Assembly: GCA_001604435.1 (NCBI GenBank)
Contig: LVBO01000258.1
Coordinates: 1 to 8,849 of the forward strand
Direction of reading: 5' to 3'
DNA from: Synergistales bacterium Syner_01
GTDB lineage: Bacteria; Synergistota; Synergistia; Synergistales; Aminobacteriaceae
DNA: 8,849 nucleotides
Of this stretch, positions 1 to 5,996 are shown piece by piece. The position numbers and the translations under genes were made by a program. The number at the start of each line of letters is the position of its first letter. Position 1 is the first letter of the stretch. The notes beneath the pieces are model-generated. The model searched no databases. It was not told the DNA's origin and saw only the letters and a program-made list of their open reading frames with translations.

Positions 1-101
1 CCTTTGCCCGCGGTCTTGCCGGTGCCGCTTCCGATTCCCTGTCCGAGGCGCTTGCCTTTCGTCTTCGACCCGGGCGCCGGGCGCAGTTCATGCAAACTCA
101 T
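1..101 (-). CDS. rplO: 50S ribosomal protein L15, N-terminal part (partial)
   Basis: Only the first 33 codons and two bases lie in the window; the gene runs off the left edge. The peptide SLHELRPAPGSKTKGKRLGQ followed by GIGSGTGKTAGKG is the conserved, glycine- and lysine-rich N-terminal extension of L15, which threads into 23S rRNA during late 50S assembly. The ATG (99-101) is preceded by TAGGAGG, where TAG is the rpmD stop. In the usual spc order the next gene would be secY, outside the window. Confidence 0.96.
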   Translation of the reverse strand, partial: MSLHELRPAPGSKTKGKRLGQGIGSGTGKTAGK

Positions 102-113
102 GGCGCGTTCCTC

Positions 114-299
114 CTAGTCTTCAACGACGACGCACTCGACCAGATGGCTGACTTTGTTCACCATGCCGCGAATCTGGGGCGTATCGTTGTGTTCTACTGT
201 GTGGTTGAGCTTTCTCAGCCCAAGCGCGCGGACGGTGCGCTTCTGCACTTCCGGCTTGCCGATGCCGCTCTTCTTCCAGGTAATCCGCAATTTGGCCAT
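114..299 (-). CDS. rpmD: 50S ribosomal protein L30
   Basis: This 61-residue protein is bacterial L30, a small ferredoxin-like-fold protein of the 50S subunit. The signature reads LRITWKKSGIGKPEVQKRTVRALGLRKLNHTVEHNDTPQIRGMVNKVSHLVE. Its place between S5 and L15 matches the spc order. Both the TAG before it and its own TAG are joined to ribosome-binding sites (TAGGAGG in each case), and both adjoining gaps are 12 bases. Length and sequence are ordinary for bacteria that keep L30, a protein that some lineages have lost. Confidence 0.98.
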   Translation of the reverse strand: MAKLRITWKKSGIGKPEVQKRTVRALGLRKLNHTVEHNDTPQIRGMVNKVSHLVECVVVED

Positions 300-311
300 T
301 GCGAGTCCCTC

Positions 312-824
312 CTATTCCGCCGCGGCGTCGAGGGTCTTTTTACCCCTGAGCCGCAGGATCTCGTCGGGCGTCCGCATCTCTTCGACAGCCTGCATGGTTG
401 CCCAGGCGACGTTGATGGGGTTCGAGGTGCGGCCGATCACCTTGCTCACGACGTCTTTCACGCCGCCGAGCTCCATGATGGCGCGGACCACTCCGCCCGC
501 GATAACGCCGGTTCCGGGAGCCGCCGGCTTGAGGAGCACCTCGGCTGCGCCAAAGCCGCCGACGATGGGATGGGGAATGGTGTTGCCGATCTTCTTGATT
601 TCGAGAAGATTCTTCCCCGCCTTGTCGATTCCTTTGCGGACGGCCTCGGAAATTTCCTTGGCCTTCCCCATGCCGACGCCTACATAGCGGTCTCCGTCGC
701 CGACGACGACGAGGACGCTGAACTTGAACCTTTTTCCGCCCTTGACGACTTTGCTCACGCGGTTGATGGCGACTACGCGCTCGGTGAGCTCCATCCCCTT
801 GGCATCCAACTTCTTTTTAATCAT
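312..824 (-). CDS. rpsE: 30S ribosomal protein S5
   Basis: This is a 170-residue S5. The N-terminal double-stranded RNA-binding domain (about 11-75) includes ERVVAINRVSKVVKGGKRFKFSVLVVVGDGDRYVGVGMGKA, and the C-terminal domain includes the HPIVGGFGAAEVLLKPAAPGTGVIAGG segment. S5 lies at the mRNA entrance and near the decoding site. The 20s loop (KVVKGGKRF) is where spectinomycin-resistance changes map in other species; no obvious loss of that loop is seen. GGGAGG lies 8 bases before ATG 822-824. An out-of-frame ATG at 827-829 is only 3 bases after it and opens a two-codon reading frame. The TAG stop forms part of the rpmD ribosome-binding site. Confidence 0.99.
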   Translation of the reverse strand: MIKKKLDAKGMELTERVVAINRVSKVVKGGKRFKFSVLVVVGDGDRYVGVGMGKAKEISEAVRKGIDKAGKNLLEIKKIGNTIPHPIVGGFGAAEVLLKPAAPGTGVIAGGVVRAIMELGGVKDVVSKVIGRTSNPINVAWATMQAVEEMRTPDEILRLRGKKTLDAAAE

Positions 825-840
825 CGCATGCGCCTCCCAG

Positions 841-1206
841 TTAGAACTTCAGTCCGGCTTCACGGGCTGCATCGGCCAGGGCCTTGACTTTTCCGTGGAA
901 CATGTGGCCGCCCCTGTCGAAAACAACCGTGGTGATGCCTTTCGCGAGGGCGCGCTCGGCGGCTATTTTTCCGATGATCTTCGCCGTCTCGATGTTGCAT
1001 GTTCCGGTAAGAGTTCCCCGGAGTGCGGGATCGAGGGTGGAAGCCGCCGCGAGAGTGTGTCCCCTCTCGTCGTCGATAAACTGAACGTAGATGTGCTTCA
1101 AGCTATGAAACACAGCCATTCTCGGTTTTTCCACCGTACCGGAGAGGGTTTTCCGAAGCCGGGCATGCCGAATCTCACGCAATATGCTTCTGGTTTTAGT
1201 TTTCAT
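841..1206 (-). CDS. rplR: 50S ribosomal protein L18
   Basis: This 121-residue L18 binds 5S rRNA in the central protuberance together with L5. The family pattern is clear: a basic N-terminus (MKTKTRSILREIRHARLRK), then KPRMAVFHSLKHIYVQFIDDERGHTLAAAST, and the C-terminal signature VVFDRGGHMFHGKVKALADAAREAGLKF. An in-frame ATG lies two codons upstream (1210-1212). I chose 1204-1206 because GAGGTG (1214-1219) is 7 bases before it, against only 1 base before the other, and because the length fits the usual 117-122 residues. The TAA stop is 16 bases from rpsE. Confidence 0.97.
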   Translation of the reverse strand: MKTKTRSILREIRHARLRKTLSGTVEKPRMAVFHSLKHIYVQFIDDERGHTLAAASTLDPALRGTLTGTCNIETAKIIGKIAAERALAKGITTVVFDRGGHMFHGKVKALADAAREAGLKF

Positions 1207-1213
1207 GTCCATT

Positions 1214-1219
1214 CACCTC
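1214..1219 (-). promoter_or_regulatory. Shine-Dalgarno deciding the rplR start
   Basis: GAGGTG lies 1 base before the first ATG (1210-1212) and 7 bases before the second in-frame ATG (1204-1206). Normal spacing therefore supports the second ATG as the start of L18. Confidence 0.75.
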
Positions 1220-1222
1220 GAA

Positions 1223-1762
1223 TTACTTCGCTCCGGTCTTTCCGGCCTTGCGAATAATATGCTCGCCGGCGTACCGGATTCCCTTGCCCTGATACGGCTC
1301 GGGCGGACGGAACCCGCGAATGATCGCGGAGACCTGCCCTACCGCCTGTTTGTCGATCCCCTTGACCGAAAGCTTCGTCGGTCCGTCCACGGCCAACTCG
1401 ATGCCTTCGGGAGCTTCGAACTCCACCGGATTCGAGTAGCCGAGGTTGAGGATGAGCTTTTTTCCCTGCATCTGCGCACGGTAGCCGACGCCGACGATTT
1501 CAAGATCCTTCTTGAAACCTGCGCTGACGCCGGTGACCATGTTGGCGACAAGCGCACGGATCATTCCGTGGAACGCTTTCGTCTGTTTCTGTTCGTTCTG
1601 CCGGGTGACGATGATGATGCCGCCTTCTACGGCGACGTCGATCCCTGGAACCATGGGCGTTTCGAGCCGCCCTTTCGGTCCCTTCACAACGACGGCGCCG
1701 CCTTCGAGGGCAACGGTCGTTCCGGAGGGAACCGGAATTGGCTTGCGTCCGATTCGAGACAT
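1223..1762 (-). CDS. rplF: 50S ribosomal protein L6
   Basis: This 179-residue L6 starts SRIGRKPIPVPSG, a family hallmark, and contains two repeated alpha/beta domains (about residues 1-80 and 81-179). The second carries the L6 signature RPPEPYQGKGIRYAGEHIIRKAGKTGAK. L6 lies at the base of the L7/L12 stalk near the sarcin-ricin loop and the factor-binding site, and is a late-assembly protein. The length is normal. The ATG follows a purine-rich AGGTGGAG. The gap from rpsH and the gap to rplR are each 16 bases. Confidence 0.99.
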   Translation of the reverse strand: MSRIGRKPIPVPSGTTVALEGGAVVVKGPKGRLETPMVPGIDVAVEGGIIIVTRQNEQKQTKAFHGMIRALVANMVTGVSAGFKKDLEIVGVGYRAQMQGKKLILNLGYSNPVEFEAPEGIELAVDGPTKLSVKGIDKQAVGQVSAIIRGFRPPEPYQGKGIRYAGEHIIRKAGKTGAK

Positions 1763-1778
1763 CTACTCCACCTCTTCC

Positions 1779-2183
1779 TTACCACACGTAGCAGAGGACT
1801 TCGCCGCCGAGGCCGAGGGTTCCGGCTTCCGTGTCGGTTTTGAGGCCCTTCGGTGTGGAGATGACGGCGATGCCGAGACCGCCCATGACCTTTGGAAGGT
1901 CGGCGTGTCCAACGTAGATTCTTCTGCCCGGTTTGCTGATACGCCGCAACCCTTGGATGACCCTCTCCCGGTTCGGTCCGTAGGAGAGGAACAGTCTGAT
2001 GGAGCTGTAGGCCTTCTTCGGGTCGTTGACTACCTTGAAATTCTTAATATACCCGGTTTCCTTGAGGATGCGGGCGATTTCCATCTTCAACTTGCTCATC
2101 GGCACGTCGACGCTCTCATGATACACCATGTTTGCGTTCCTGACGCGAGTGAGCATATCCGCTATCGGATCGGTAACGTACAT
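1779..2183 (-). CDS. rpsH: 30S ribosomal protein S8
   Basis: This is a 134-residue S8, opening YVTDPIADMLTRVRNANMV and ending GLGGEVLCYVW, both typical. S8 binds helix 21 of 16S rRNA as a primary assembly protein in the 30S platform. In E. coli it also represses the spc operon by binding its mRNA. The second domain holds the conserved STPKGLKTDTEA segment at about residues 108-119. The ATG is preceded by GAAGGGGG at 11 bases. The gap from the S14 gene is 28 bases, the widest in the spc part. Its TAA is fused to the rplF ribosome-binding region (TAAGGAAGAGGTGGAG). Confidence 0.99.
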   Translation of the reverse strand: MYVTDPIADMLTRVRNANMVYHESVDVPMSKLKMEIARILKETGYIKNFKVVNDPKKAYSSIRLFLSYGPNRERVIQGLRRISKPGRRIYVGHADLPKVMGGLGIAVISTPKGLKTDTEAGTLGLGGEVLCYVW

Positions 2184-2211
2184 TCCTAGTGACCCCCTTC
2201 AGTCCACTCGA

Positions 2212-2397
2212 CTACCAGCTCGACTTGACGACGCCGGGAATTTTCCCTTCGCGAGCAAGCTTCCTGAAACAGCAGCGGCACATGTTGAACCTTCTCATAA
2301 ACGCATGAACACGGCCGCAGAGCGGACATCTGTTATACTTTCGCACCGCGAACTTCGGGGGTTGCGCCGCTTTATGCTTTATTGCCTTTCTCGCCAT
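2212..2397 (-). CDS. rpsZ: 30S ribosomal protein S14, zinc-binding type Z
   Basis: This 61-residue protein is the short, zinc-dependent form of S14 (also named rpsN type Z), placed in the 30S head. Four cysteines form two pairs, CPLC (24 and 27) and CRCC (40 and 43, with an extra Cys42), typical of the type Z finger; the protein ends GKIPGVVKSSW. The frame stays open upstream for 23 codons, but ATG 2395-2397 fits the known length and has AAGGGGGAG just before it. The upstream residues belong to the rplE end in another frame. No zinc-free S14 copy is in the window. The rplE TAG is fused to the ribosome-binding site (TAGGAAGGGGG). Confidence 0.98.
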   Translation of the reverse strand: MARKAIKHKAAQPPKFAVRKYNRCPLCGRVHAFMRRFNMCRCCFRKLAREGKIPGVVKSSW

Positions 2398-2413
2398 TTT
2401 CGACTCCCCCTTC

Positions 2414-2956
2414 CTACCGGGTGAACGGCATTCCCAGCTCGCGGAGAAGAGCCTGGGCTTCCTCATCCGTCTTCGCCGTTGTTACAAGCGAGACGTTCAT
2501 GCCACGGGGACGGATGACCTTGTCGTAACTGATCTCGGGAAAGATAAGCTGCTCCTTGAGACCGAGATTGTAGTTGCCTCTTCCGTCGAAACCGCGGCGG
2601 GAGACGCCCTGAAAGTCCTTGATGCTGGGAAGCGCCAGGGAGAGAAGACGATCGAGGAACTCCCACATACGCTCTCCGCGCAGCGTGACGGTGCACGCTA
2701 CGGGCATTCCCTGGCGGACCTTGAAGCCGGCCACCGATTTCTTCGCCCTCTTCAAAAGAGGGCGCTGTCCCGTGATCGCTCCGAGCTCCGCGATCGCGGA
2801 GTCCATGAACTTGATGTCGAGCTTCGCGTCGCCCACACCGATGTTCACAACGACCTTTTTCAGCCGTGGAATTTCCATCACGTTTTTATAGCTGAACTCC
2901 TTCGCCAGTTTCGGCGAGACGTCATTTGAATATTTCTCAAGCAGCCGAGGGGCCAT
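2414..2956 (-). CDS. rplE: 50S ribosomal protein L5
   Basis: This is a 180-residue L5, the normal family length. L5 binds 5S rRNA and forms part of the central protuberance, touching P-site tRNA and S13. Family features seen are the opening APRLLEKYSNDV, the segment IPRLKKVVVNIGVGDA, the loop GQRPLLKRAKKSVAGFKVRQGMPV and FQGVSRRGFDGRGNYNLGLKEQ. In E. coli the start of this gene is the target of S8 feedback repression; the 14-base gap here shows no clear copy of that structure. The ribosome-binding site is TAAGGAGG, with TAA being the rplX stop. Confidence 0.99.
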   Translation of the reverse strand: MAPRLLEKYSNDVSPKLAKEFSYKNVMEIPRLKKVVVNIGVGDAKLDIKFMDSAIAELGAITGQRPLLKRAKKSVAGFKVRQGMPVACTVTLRGERMWEFLDRLLSLALPSIKDFQGVSRRGFDGRGNYNLGLKEQLIFPEISYDKVIRPRGMNVSLVTTAKTDEEAQALLRELGMPFTR

Positions 2957-2970
2957 TCACGCTTACCTCC

Positions 2971-3297
2971 TTACACCTGGTCCACGATCTCGCCGCAGGC
3001 CTTGCACATACGAACCTTGTTCCCGTTCTCGAGATAGCCGCGACCGACGCGCGTTGCGGCGCCGCAGGAGGGGCATACGAGCATGACCTTGCTGGCGTAT
3101 ATCGGGGCTTCCTGCTTGACGATGCCCGACTGGGGGTTCTTCTGGGAAGGTTTCACGTGCTTCGATACCACGTTCACTCCTTCGATGACCAGAAGGTCCC
3201 TGTCGCGAATGCAGCGAAGAACTTTTCCTTCTTTGCCTGCATCCTTTCCGGAGATCACACGAACCCGGTCGCCTTTTTTCAGTCTCATCTTGCTCAT
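2971..3297 (-). CDS. rplX: 50S ribosomal protein L24 with C-terminal zinc ribbon
   Basis: This 108-residue L24 has an N-terminal KOW motif (about residues 7-35, KKGDRVRVISGKDAGKEGKV). L24 is an assembly initiator that binds the 5' end of 23S rRNA, near the tunnel exit. The C-terminal part carries two cysteine pairs, CPSC (75 and 78) and CKAC (98 and 101), arranged as a zinc ribbon; many bacterial L24 proteins lack these cysteines. Zinc binding is inferred from the spacing. ATG 3295-3297 is preferred over the in-frame ATG at 3286-3288 because GGAGG lies 10 bases before it. The gap from rplN is 16 bases. Confidence 0.99.
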   Translation of the reverse strand: MSKMRLKKGDRVRVISGKDAGKEGKVLRCIRDRDLLVIEGVNVVSKHVKPSQKNPQSGIVKQEAPIYASKVMLVCPSCGAATRVGRGYLENGNKVRMCKACGEIVDQV

Positions 3298-3313
3298 TAT
3301 CCGTTATCCTCCG

Positions 3314-3682
3314 TCATACGACTTCGGGCGCGAGGGAGAGGATGCGCATGTACTTTTTCGCCCTCAGCTCCCTGCCCACAGGCCCGAAAATACGGGTACC
3401 CTTGGGGTCGCCGTTGTTATCGATGATCACCGCAGCGTTGTCGTCGAAACGGACGTACGAGCCGTCTGCACGGCGTATTTCCTTTTTTGTCCTCACGATG
3501 ACCGCCTTGACGACGGATCCTTTTGCGACGTTGCTGTTCGGAATCGCTTCACGAACCGAGGCGACGATCACGTCGCCGATGGTTCCCCATTTGCGCTTGC
3601 TCCCGCCGAGCACCTGGATGCAGAAAAGTTTTTTCGCTCCGGAATTGTCGGCGACGTTGAGCACTGTAGTCAGCTGAATCAT
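3314..3682 (-). CDS. rplN: 50S ribosomal protein L14
   Basis: This is a standard 122-residue L14, opening IQLTTVLNVADNSGAKKLFCIQVLGG. L14 lies at the 30S/50S interface, forms bridges with 16S rRNA, and is the docking site of the silencing factor RsfS in other bacteria. The segment RRADGSYVRFDDNAAVIIDNNGDPKGTRIFGPVGRELR is the family signature. In E. coli this gene begins the spc operon behind its own promoter. Here it starts 3 bases after the rpsQ stop, and its GGGGAGG ribosome-binding site is inside rpsQ, so no separate promoter fits. The TGA stop touches the rplX ribosome-binding site. Confidence 0.99.
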   Translation of the reverse strand: MIQLTTVLNVADNSGAKKLFCIQVLGGSKRKWGTIGDVIVASVREAIPNSNVAKGSVVKAVIVRTKKEIRRADGSYVRFDDNAAVIIDNNGDPKGTRIFGPVGRELRAKKYMRILSLAPEVV

Positions 3683-3685
3683 GAC

Positions 3686-3982
3686 TTACGCCTCCCCGCC
3701 GTTCTCCGCGGCCTCGTCGAAGACGGGCGCCTTGCGTACAATCTCCAGAAGCGTCCAGCGCTTCATCTTGCTGAGAGGGCGAGTCTCGCCGATTGTCACG
3801 AGATCCCCCATCCGGCATTCATTCTTCTCGTCGTGCGCGGTATACTTGCTCGCCTTGACGATTCTCTTCCCGTAGAGGGGGTGTTTTTCAAACCGCTCCA
3901 CCCGAACCACGACGGTCTTTTCCATCTTGTCGCTGACGACCGTACCTGTCCGGATCTTGCGGTGAGGTTTCCGCTCTTCCAT
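3686..3982 (-). CDS. rpsQ: 30S ribosomal protein S17
   Basis: This 98-residue S17 has the OB-fold core RTGTVVSDKMEKTVVVRVERFEKHPLYGKRI at about residues 11-41, followed by GDLVTIGETRPLSKMKRWTLLEI. S17 is a primary 16S rRNA-binding protein in the 30S body. It is somewhat longer than the usual 84-90 residues because of an acidic, alanine-rich tail (VFDEAAENGGEA) that falls over the rplN ribosome-binding site. The ATG is preceded by AAGGAGGTAG, in which TAG is the rpmC stop. By the usual E. coli division this is the last gene of the S10 group, but only 3 bases separate it from rplN. Confidence 0.99.
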   Translation of the reverse strand: MEERKPHRKIRTGTVVSDKMEKTVVVRVERFEKHPLYGKRIVKASKYTAHDEKNECRMGDLVTIGETRPLSKMKRWTLLEIVRKAPVFDEAAENGGEA

Positions 3983-3988
3983 TCGGGG

Positions 3989-4204
3989 CTACCTCCTTCC
4001 GGCGGACTGATCGCCGGCCATCTGCTTCTCGCGGACGATCGTCAGCACTCTCGCGATCGTCTTGCGTACATCCTTGATTCTGCTCGTATTCTTCAACTGT
4101 CCGATAGCGTTCTGGAAACGCAGGTTGAACAGCTCTTCCTTGTACTGTTTATGCTTCTCGTTCAGTTCATCGAGTGTCAGGTCGCGCAAATTCTTGCTCT
4201 CCAT
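3989..4204 (-). CDS. rpmC: 50S ribosomal protein L29
   Basis: This is a 71-residue L29, a small helical-hairpin protein near the exit tunnel next to L23. The diagnostic stretch YKEELFNLRFQNAIGQLKNTSRIKDVRKTIAR is intact. Two in-frame ATGs are possible: 4208-4210, which overlaps the rplP TGA as ATGA and gives MNMESKNLRDL, and 4202-4204, giving MESKNLRDL. I favour the second because GGTGG lies 9 bases before it, against 3 for the first, and because MESKNLRDL lines up with the usual family N-terminus. The choice is uncertain. The tail MAGDQSAGRR runs a few residues past the usual length of about 65. Confidence 0.95.
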   Translation of the reverse strand: MESKNLRDLTLDELNEKHKQYKEELFNLRFQNAIGQLKNTSRIKDVRKTIARVLTIVREKQMAGDQSAGRR

Positions 4205-4206
4205 GT

Positions 4207-4629
4207 TCATTCACCACCAAAACCTTCCCGAGCCACAAGACGCACCTTGACGGGCAGCTTGTGGGATGCGGTGCGGAATGCTTCTTCCACGATTTCTCTG
4301 GGAACACCCGCGATTTCAAAAAGGATTCTGCCGCGCTTGACAGGAGCCACCCAGAACTCCGGAGCGCCCTTTCCCTTTCCCATTCTCGTCTCCAAAGGTT
4401 TCTTGGTGAACGGATGATCGGGGAAGATCCGGATCCATATTTTGCCGCCCTTCTTCATCTTACGGGAGATGGCGACACGCGTGGCCTCTATCTGGCGCGC
4501 GGTGATCCAGGCGCAGTCGAGCGTCTGGAGGCCGTACTCGCCGAAGGCGACGTAGGTTCCTCCCTTCGCCTTCCCCTTGAGGGGACGGCGGAAAGGCTTT
4601 CTATACTTGACTCTGCTGGGCATCAACAT
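4207..4629 (-). CDS. rplP: 50S ribosomal protein L16
   Basis: This 140-residue L16 begins with the canonical MLMPSRVKYRKPFR. L16 lies near the A site of the 50S subunit, contacts tRNA and is a late-assembly protein. The family signature KPLETRMGKGKGAPEFWVAPV is at about residues 77-97 and keeps Arg82, matching the arginine hydroxylated in some proteobacteria. Two in-frame ATGs open the gene (4627-4629 and 4621-4623). The first is preferred because AAGGGGG is 9 bases upstream and because it matches the family start. The ribosome-binding site lies inside the end of rpsC, leaving only 6 bases between the genes. Confidence 0.99.
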   Translation of the reverse strand: MLMPSRVKYRKPFRRPLKGKAKGGTYVAFGEYGLQTLDCAWITARQIEATRVAISRKMKKGGKIWIRIFPDHPFTKKPLETRMGKGKGAPEFWVAPVKRGRILFEIAGVPREIVEEAFRTASHKLPVKVRLVAREGFGGE

Positions 4630-4635
4630 CGCGCG

Positions 4636-5355
4636 TTACCCCCTTCCCCGGGGAGACTCCGGGGCGCGATCTCCGCGGGAACGGTCCTGACGAGGGCCGC
4701 GGCCCTGTCGGGGCGCCTGTGCGGGGCGCTCGTTCTCCTTGTCCCGGAAGATCCAGACCTTCACGCCGATAACGCCGTACATGGTCTTCGCTTCCGCGAA
4801 GCCGTAGTCGATGTCGGCGCGGATCGTCGAAAGAGGCAGACGTCCTTCGTTGTACCACTCGGTCCGGGCGATTTCCGCTCCGCCCAGACGTCCGGCGCAG
4901 GATATCTTGATCCCCTTCGCTCCGCCTTTCATGGCGCGGAAGATGGACTGCTTCATCGCACGGCGGAAGGAAACTCTCCGCTCGAGCGCGGACGCGACGC
5001 CCACTGCGACAAGCTGCGACTCGACGTCCGGATTCTTGATCTCCTGCACGTTGATCATGATCTTCGCGCCGGTCTTCGCCTGAAGCTCGTCTTTCATGAC
5101 CTGAATCTCGGCGCCGCCCCGTCCGATGACTACACCGGGCCGGGAGGTCCAAACAGTGAAGCGGATGACGTGCCCGACGCGCTCTATCTCGATACGGGAG
5201 ATTCCCGCATTCTCCCACTTCTTCGCGATGAACTTCCGAAGCGCGATGTCCTCGTGAAGATTCTTCGCGTACTCCTTGCCGCTGGCAAACCACTTGGATT
5301 CCCACTCACTGGCGACTCCCAGTCGGAATCCGATTGGGTGAACTTTCTGTCCCAC
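4636..5355 (-). CDS. rpsC: 30S ribosomal protein S3
   Basis: This 239-residue S3 starts with GTG (5353-5355), giving GQKVHPIGFRLG, the conserved S3 N-terminus; AAGGAGGGGG lies just upstream. S3 is a 30S head protein at the mRNA entry tunnel and contributes, with S4 and S5, to mRNA unwinding. The KH type-2 domain is visible, with the GxxG loop as GRGG at residues 78-81. The C-terminal domain runs through about residue 207. From about residue 209 a low-complexity tail rich in Arg, Pro, Gly and Gln extends the protein beyond the compact Firmicutes form. The DNA for this tail also contains the rplP ribosome-binding site. Confidence 0.99.
   Translation of the reverse strand: MGQKVHPIGFRLGVASEWESKWFASGKEYAKNLHEDIALRKFIAKKWENAGISRIEIERVGHVIRFTVWTSRPGVVIGRGGAEIQVMKDELQAKTGAKIMINVQEIKNPDVESQLVAVGVASALERRVSFRRAMKQSIFRAMKGGAKGIKISCAGRLGGAEIARTEWYNEGRLPLSTIRADIDYGFAEAKTMYGVIGVKVWIFRDKENERPAQAPRQGRGPRQDRSRGDRAPESPRGRG
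4646..4664 (-). other. GC-rich inverted repeat at the rpsC/rplP junction
   Basis: Within the last codons of rpsC, the minus strand reads CCCCGG, a 7-base spacer, then CCGGGG: a perfect 6-bp GC stem. It ends directly next to AAGGGGG, the likely rplP ribosome-binding site at 4639-4645. It might influence ribosome access to rplP, but the Arg/Gly/Pro codons of the S3 tail could produce such a repeat by chance. No T-run follows, so it is not a terminator. Confidence 0.35.
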
Positions 5356-5368
5356 GAGTTCCCCCTCC

Positions 5369-5701
5369 TTACCGTTCCGCGACTATCACAGTCACATGAC
5401 TCGTACGATGGCGGTAGGGGTGCGCCCTACCCATGGAGACCGGACGAAAACGCTTCATCACGGGCCCCTGATCCGCCGTAGCTGCTACTATACGCAGTTT
5501 GTCGGTGTCCATGCCGAAGTTGTGTTCCGCATTGGCCACTGCGCTCTGCAACACTTTGCTGACGAGTTTCGCCGACTTCTGCGGGCTGTAGCGGAGAGCG
5601 ACAAGCGCCTCTCCTACTTTCTTGCCGCGGATAAGGCTGAGCACCCGCCGTACTTTTATGGGAGAAACCCGTACCTGTCTGGCAACGGCTTTAGCTTCCA
5701 T
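5369..5701 (-). CDS. rplV: 50S ribosomal protein L22
   Basis: This is a 110-residue L22, the same length as the E. coli protein. L22 contacts all domains of 23S rRNA and its beta-hairpin lines the exit tunnel beside L4. The family core VSPIKVRRVLSLIRGKKVGEAL and the hairpin region GPVMKRFRPVSMGRAHPYRHRTSHVTV are present. The reading frame is open for 54 more codons upstream, across the rpsS stop, but those residues do not look like L22. I chose ATG 5699-5701 because AGGAGG (5710-5715) lies 8 bases before it, and only 2 bases before the in-frame ATG at 5705-5707. The TAA stop overlaps the rpsC ribosome-binding site. Confidence 0.97.
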   Translation of the reverse strand: MEAKAVARQVRVSPIKVRRVLSLIRGKKVGEALVALRYSPQKSAKLVSKVLQSAVANAEHNFGMDTDKLRIVAATADQGPVMKRFRPVSMGRAHPYRHRTSHVTVIVAER

Positions 5702-5709
5702 CACCATTA

Positions 5710-5715
5710 CCTCCT
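5710..5715 (-). promoter_or_regulatory. Shine-Dalgarno deciding the rplV start
   Basis: AGGAGG overlaps the final A of the rpsS TGA stop (TGAGGAGG). It lies 2 bases before one ATG (5705-5707) and 8 bases before the next in-frame ATG (5699-5701). The spacing favours the second ATG as the L22 start. Confidence 0.8.
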
Positions 5716-5996
5716 CACCGAACCCTTGAGGAACGCTCCTGACCCGCGTGTCCTCCGAACTTGCGGGTGGGGGCGAATTCGCCAAGCTTGTGTCCGACCA
5801 TATTTTCGCTGATGTAGATGGGTATGTGGATCCGTCCGTTGTGCACCGCGATCGTATGGCCAATCATGGCGGGAACGATCGTCGATCTTCGGGACCAGGT
5901 CTTCATGACCTTCTTCGCTGTTCCTTCGTTCATATCTTCGATCTTCCGGAGCAGCTTCTGATCCACATAGGGCCCCTTCTTTCTGGAACGAGCCAT
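5715..5996 (-). CDS. rpsS: 30S ribosomal protein S19
   Basis: This 93-residue protein is S19, starting ARSRKKGPYVDQKLL and containing the signature stretch IPIYISENMVGHKLGEFAPTR at about residues 57-77. S19 forms a complex with S13 in the 30S head, near the A-site tRNA. The ATG follows a TAAGGAGG in which TAA is the stop of rplB, so one short motif ends L2 and launches S19. Likewise its own TGA is part of TGAGGAGG, the ribosome-binding site of rplV. The gap from rplB is 13 bases. Length and composition are normal for the family. Confidence 0.99.
   Translation of the reverse strand: MARSRKKGPYVDQKLLRKIEDMNEGTAKKVMKTWSRRSTIVPAMIGHTIAVHNGRIHIPIYISENMVGHKLGEFAPTRKFGGHAGQERSSRVR

Noticed and set aside
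2398..2466. Longer, 84-codon version of S14 starting at 2466
   Set aside because: The added residues are an out-of-frame reading of the end of rplE. The 61-residue form has the right length and a ribosome-binding site.
2957..2970. Possible S8 repressor-binding site at the start of rplE, as in the E. coli spc operon
   Set aside because: The 14-base gap is filled by the ribosome-binding site, and I could not identify the helix-21-like structure by eye around it. A covariance search would be needed to claim it.
3683..3685. Separate spc operon promoter before rplN
   Set aside because: Only 3 bases separate rpsQ and rplN. A promoter inside rpsQ cannot be excluded, but I saw no convincing -35/-10 pair.
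3083..5481. Long open frames on the plus strand (for example 3083-4417 and 4174-5481, each over 430 codons)
   Set aside because: They lie fully antisense to well-identified ribosomal-protein genes and cross several gene boundaries. Their translations resemble no family I recognise, and long antisense frames are expected in GC-rich coding DNA.
5702..5863. Longer, 164-codon version of L22 starting at 5863
   Set aside because: The extra N-terminal residues come from rpsS read in another frame, do not resemble L22, and have no suitable ribosome-binding site. The 110-residue form matches the family.
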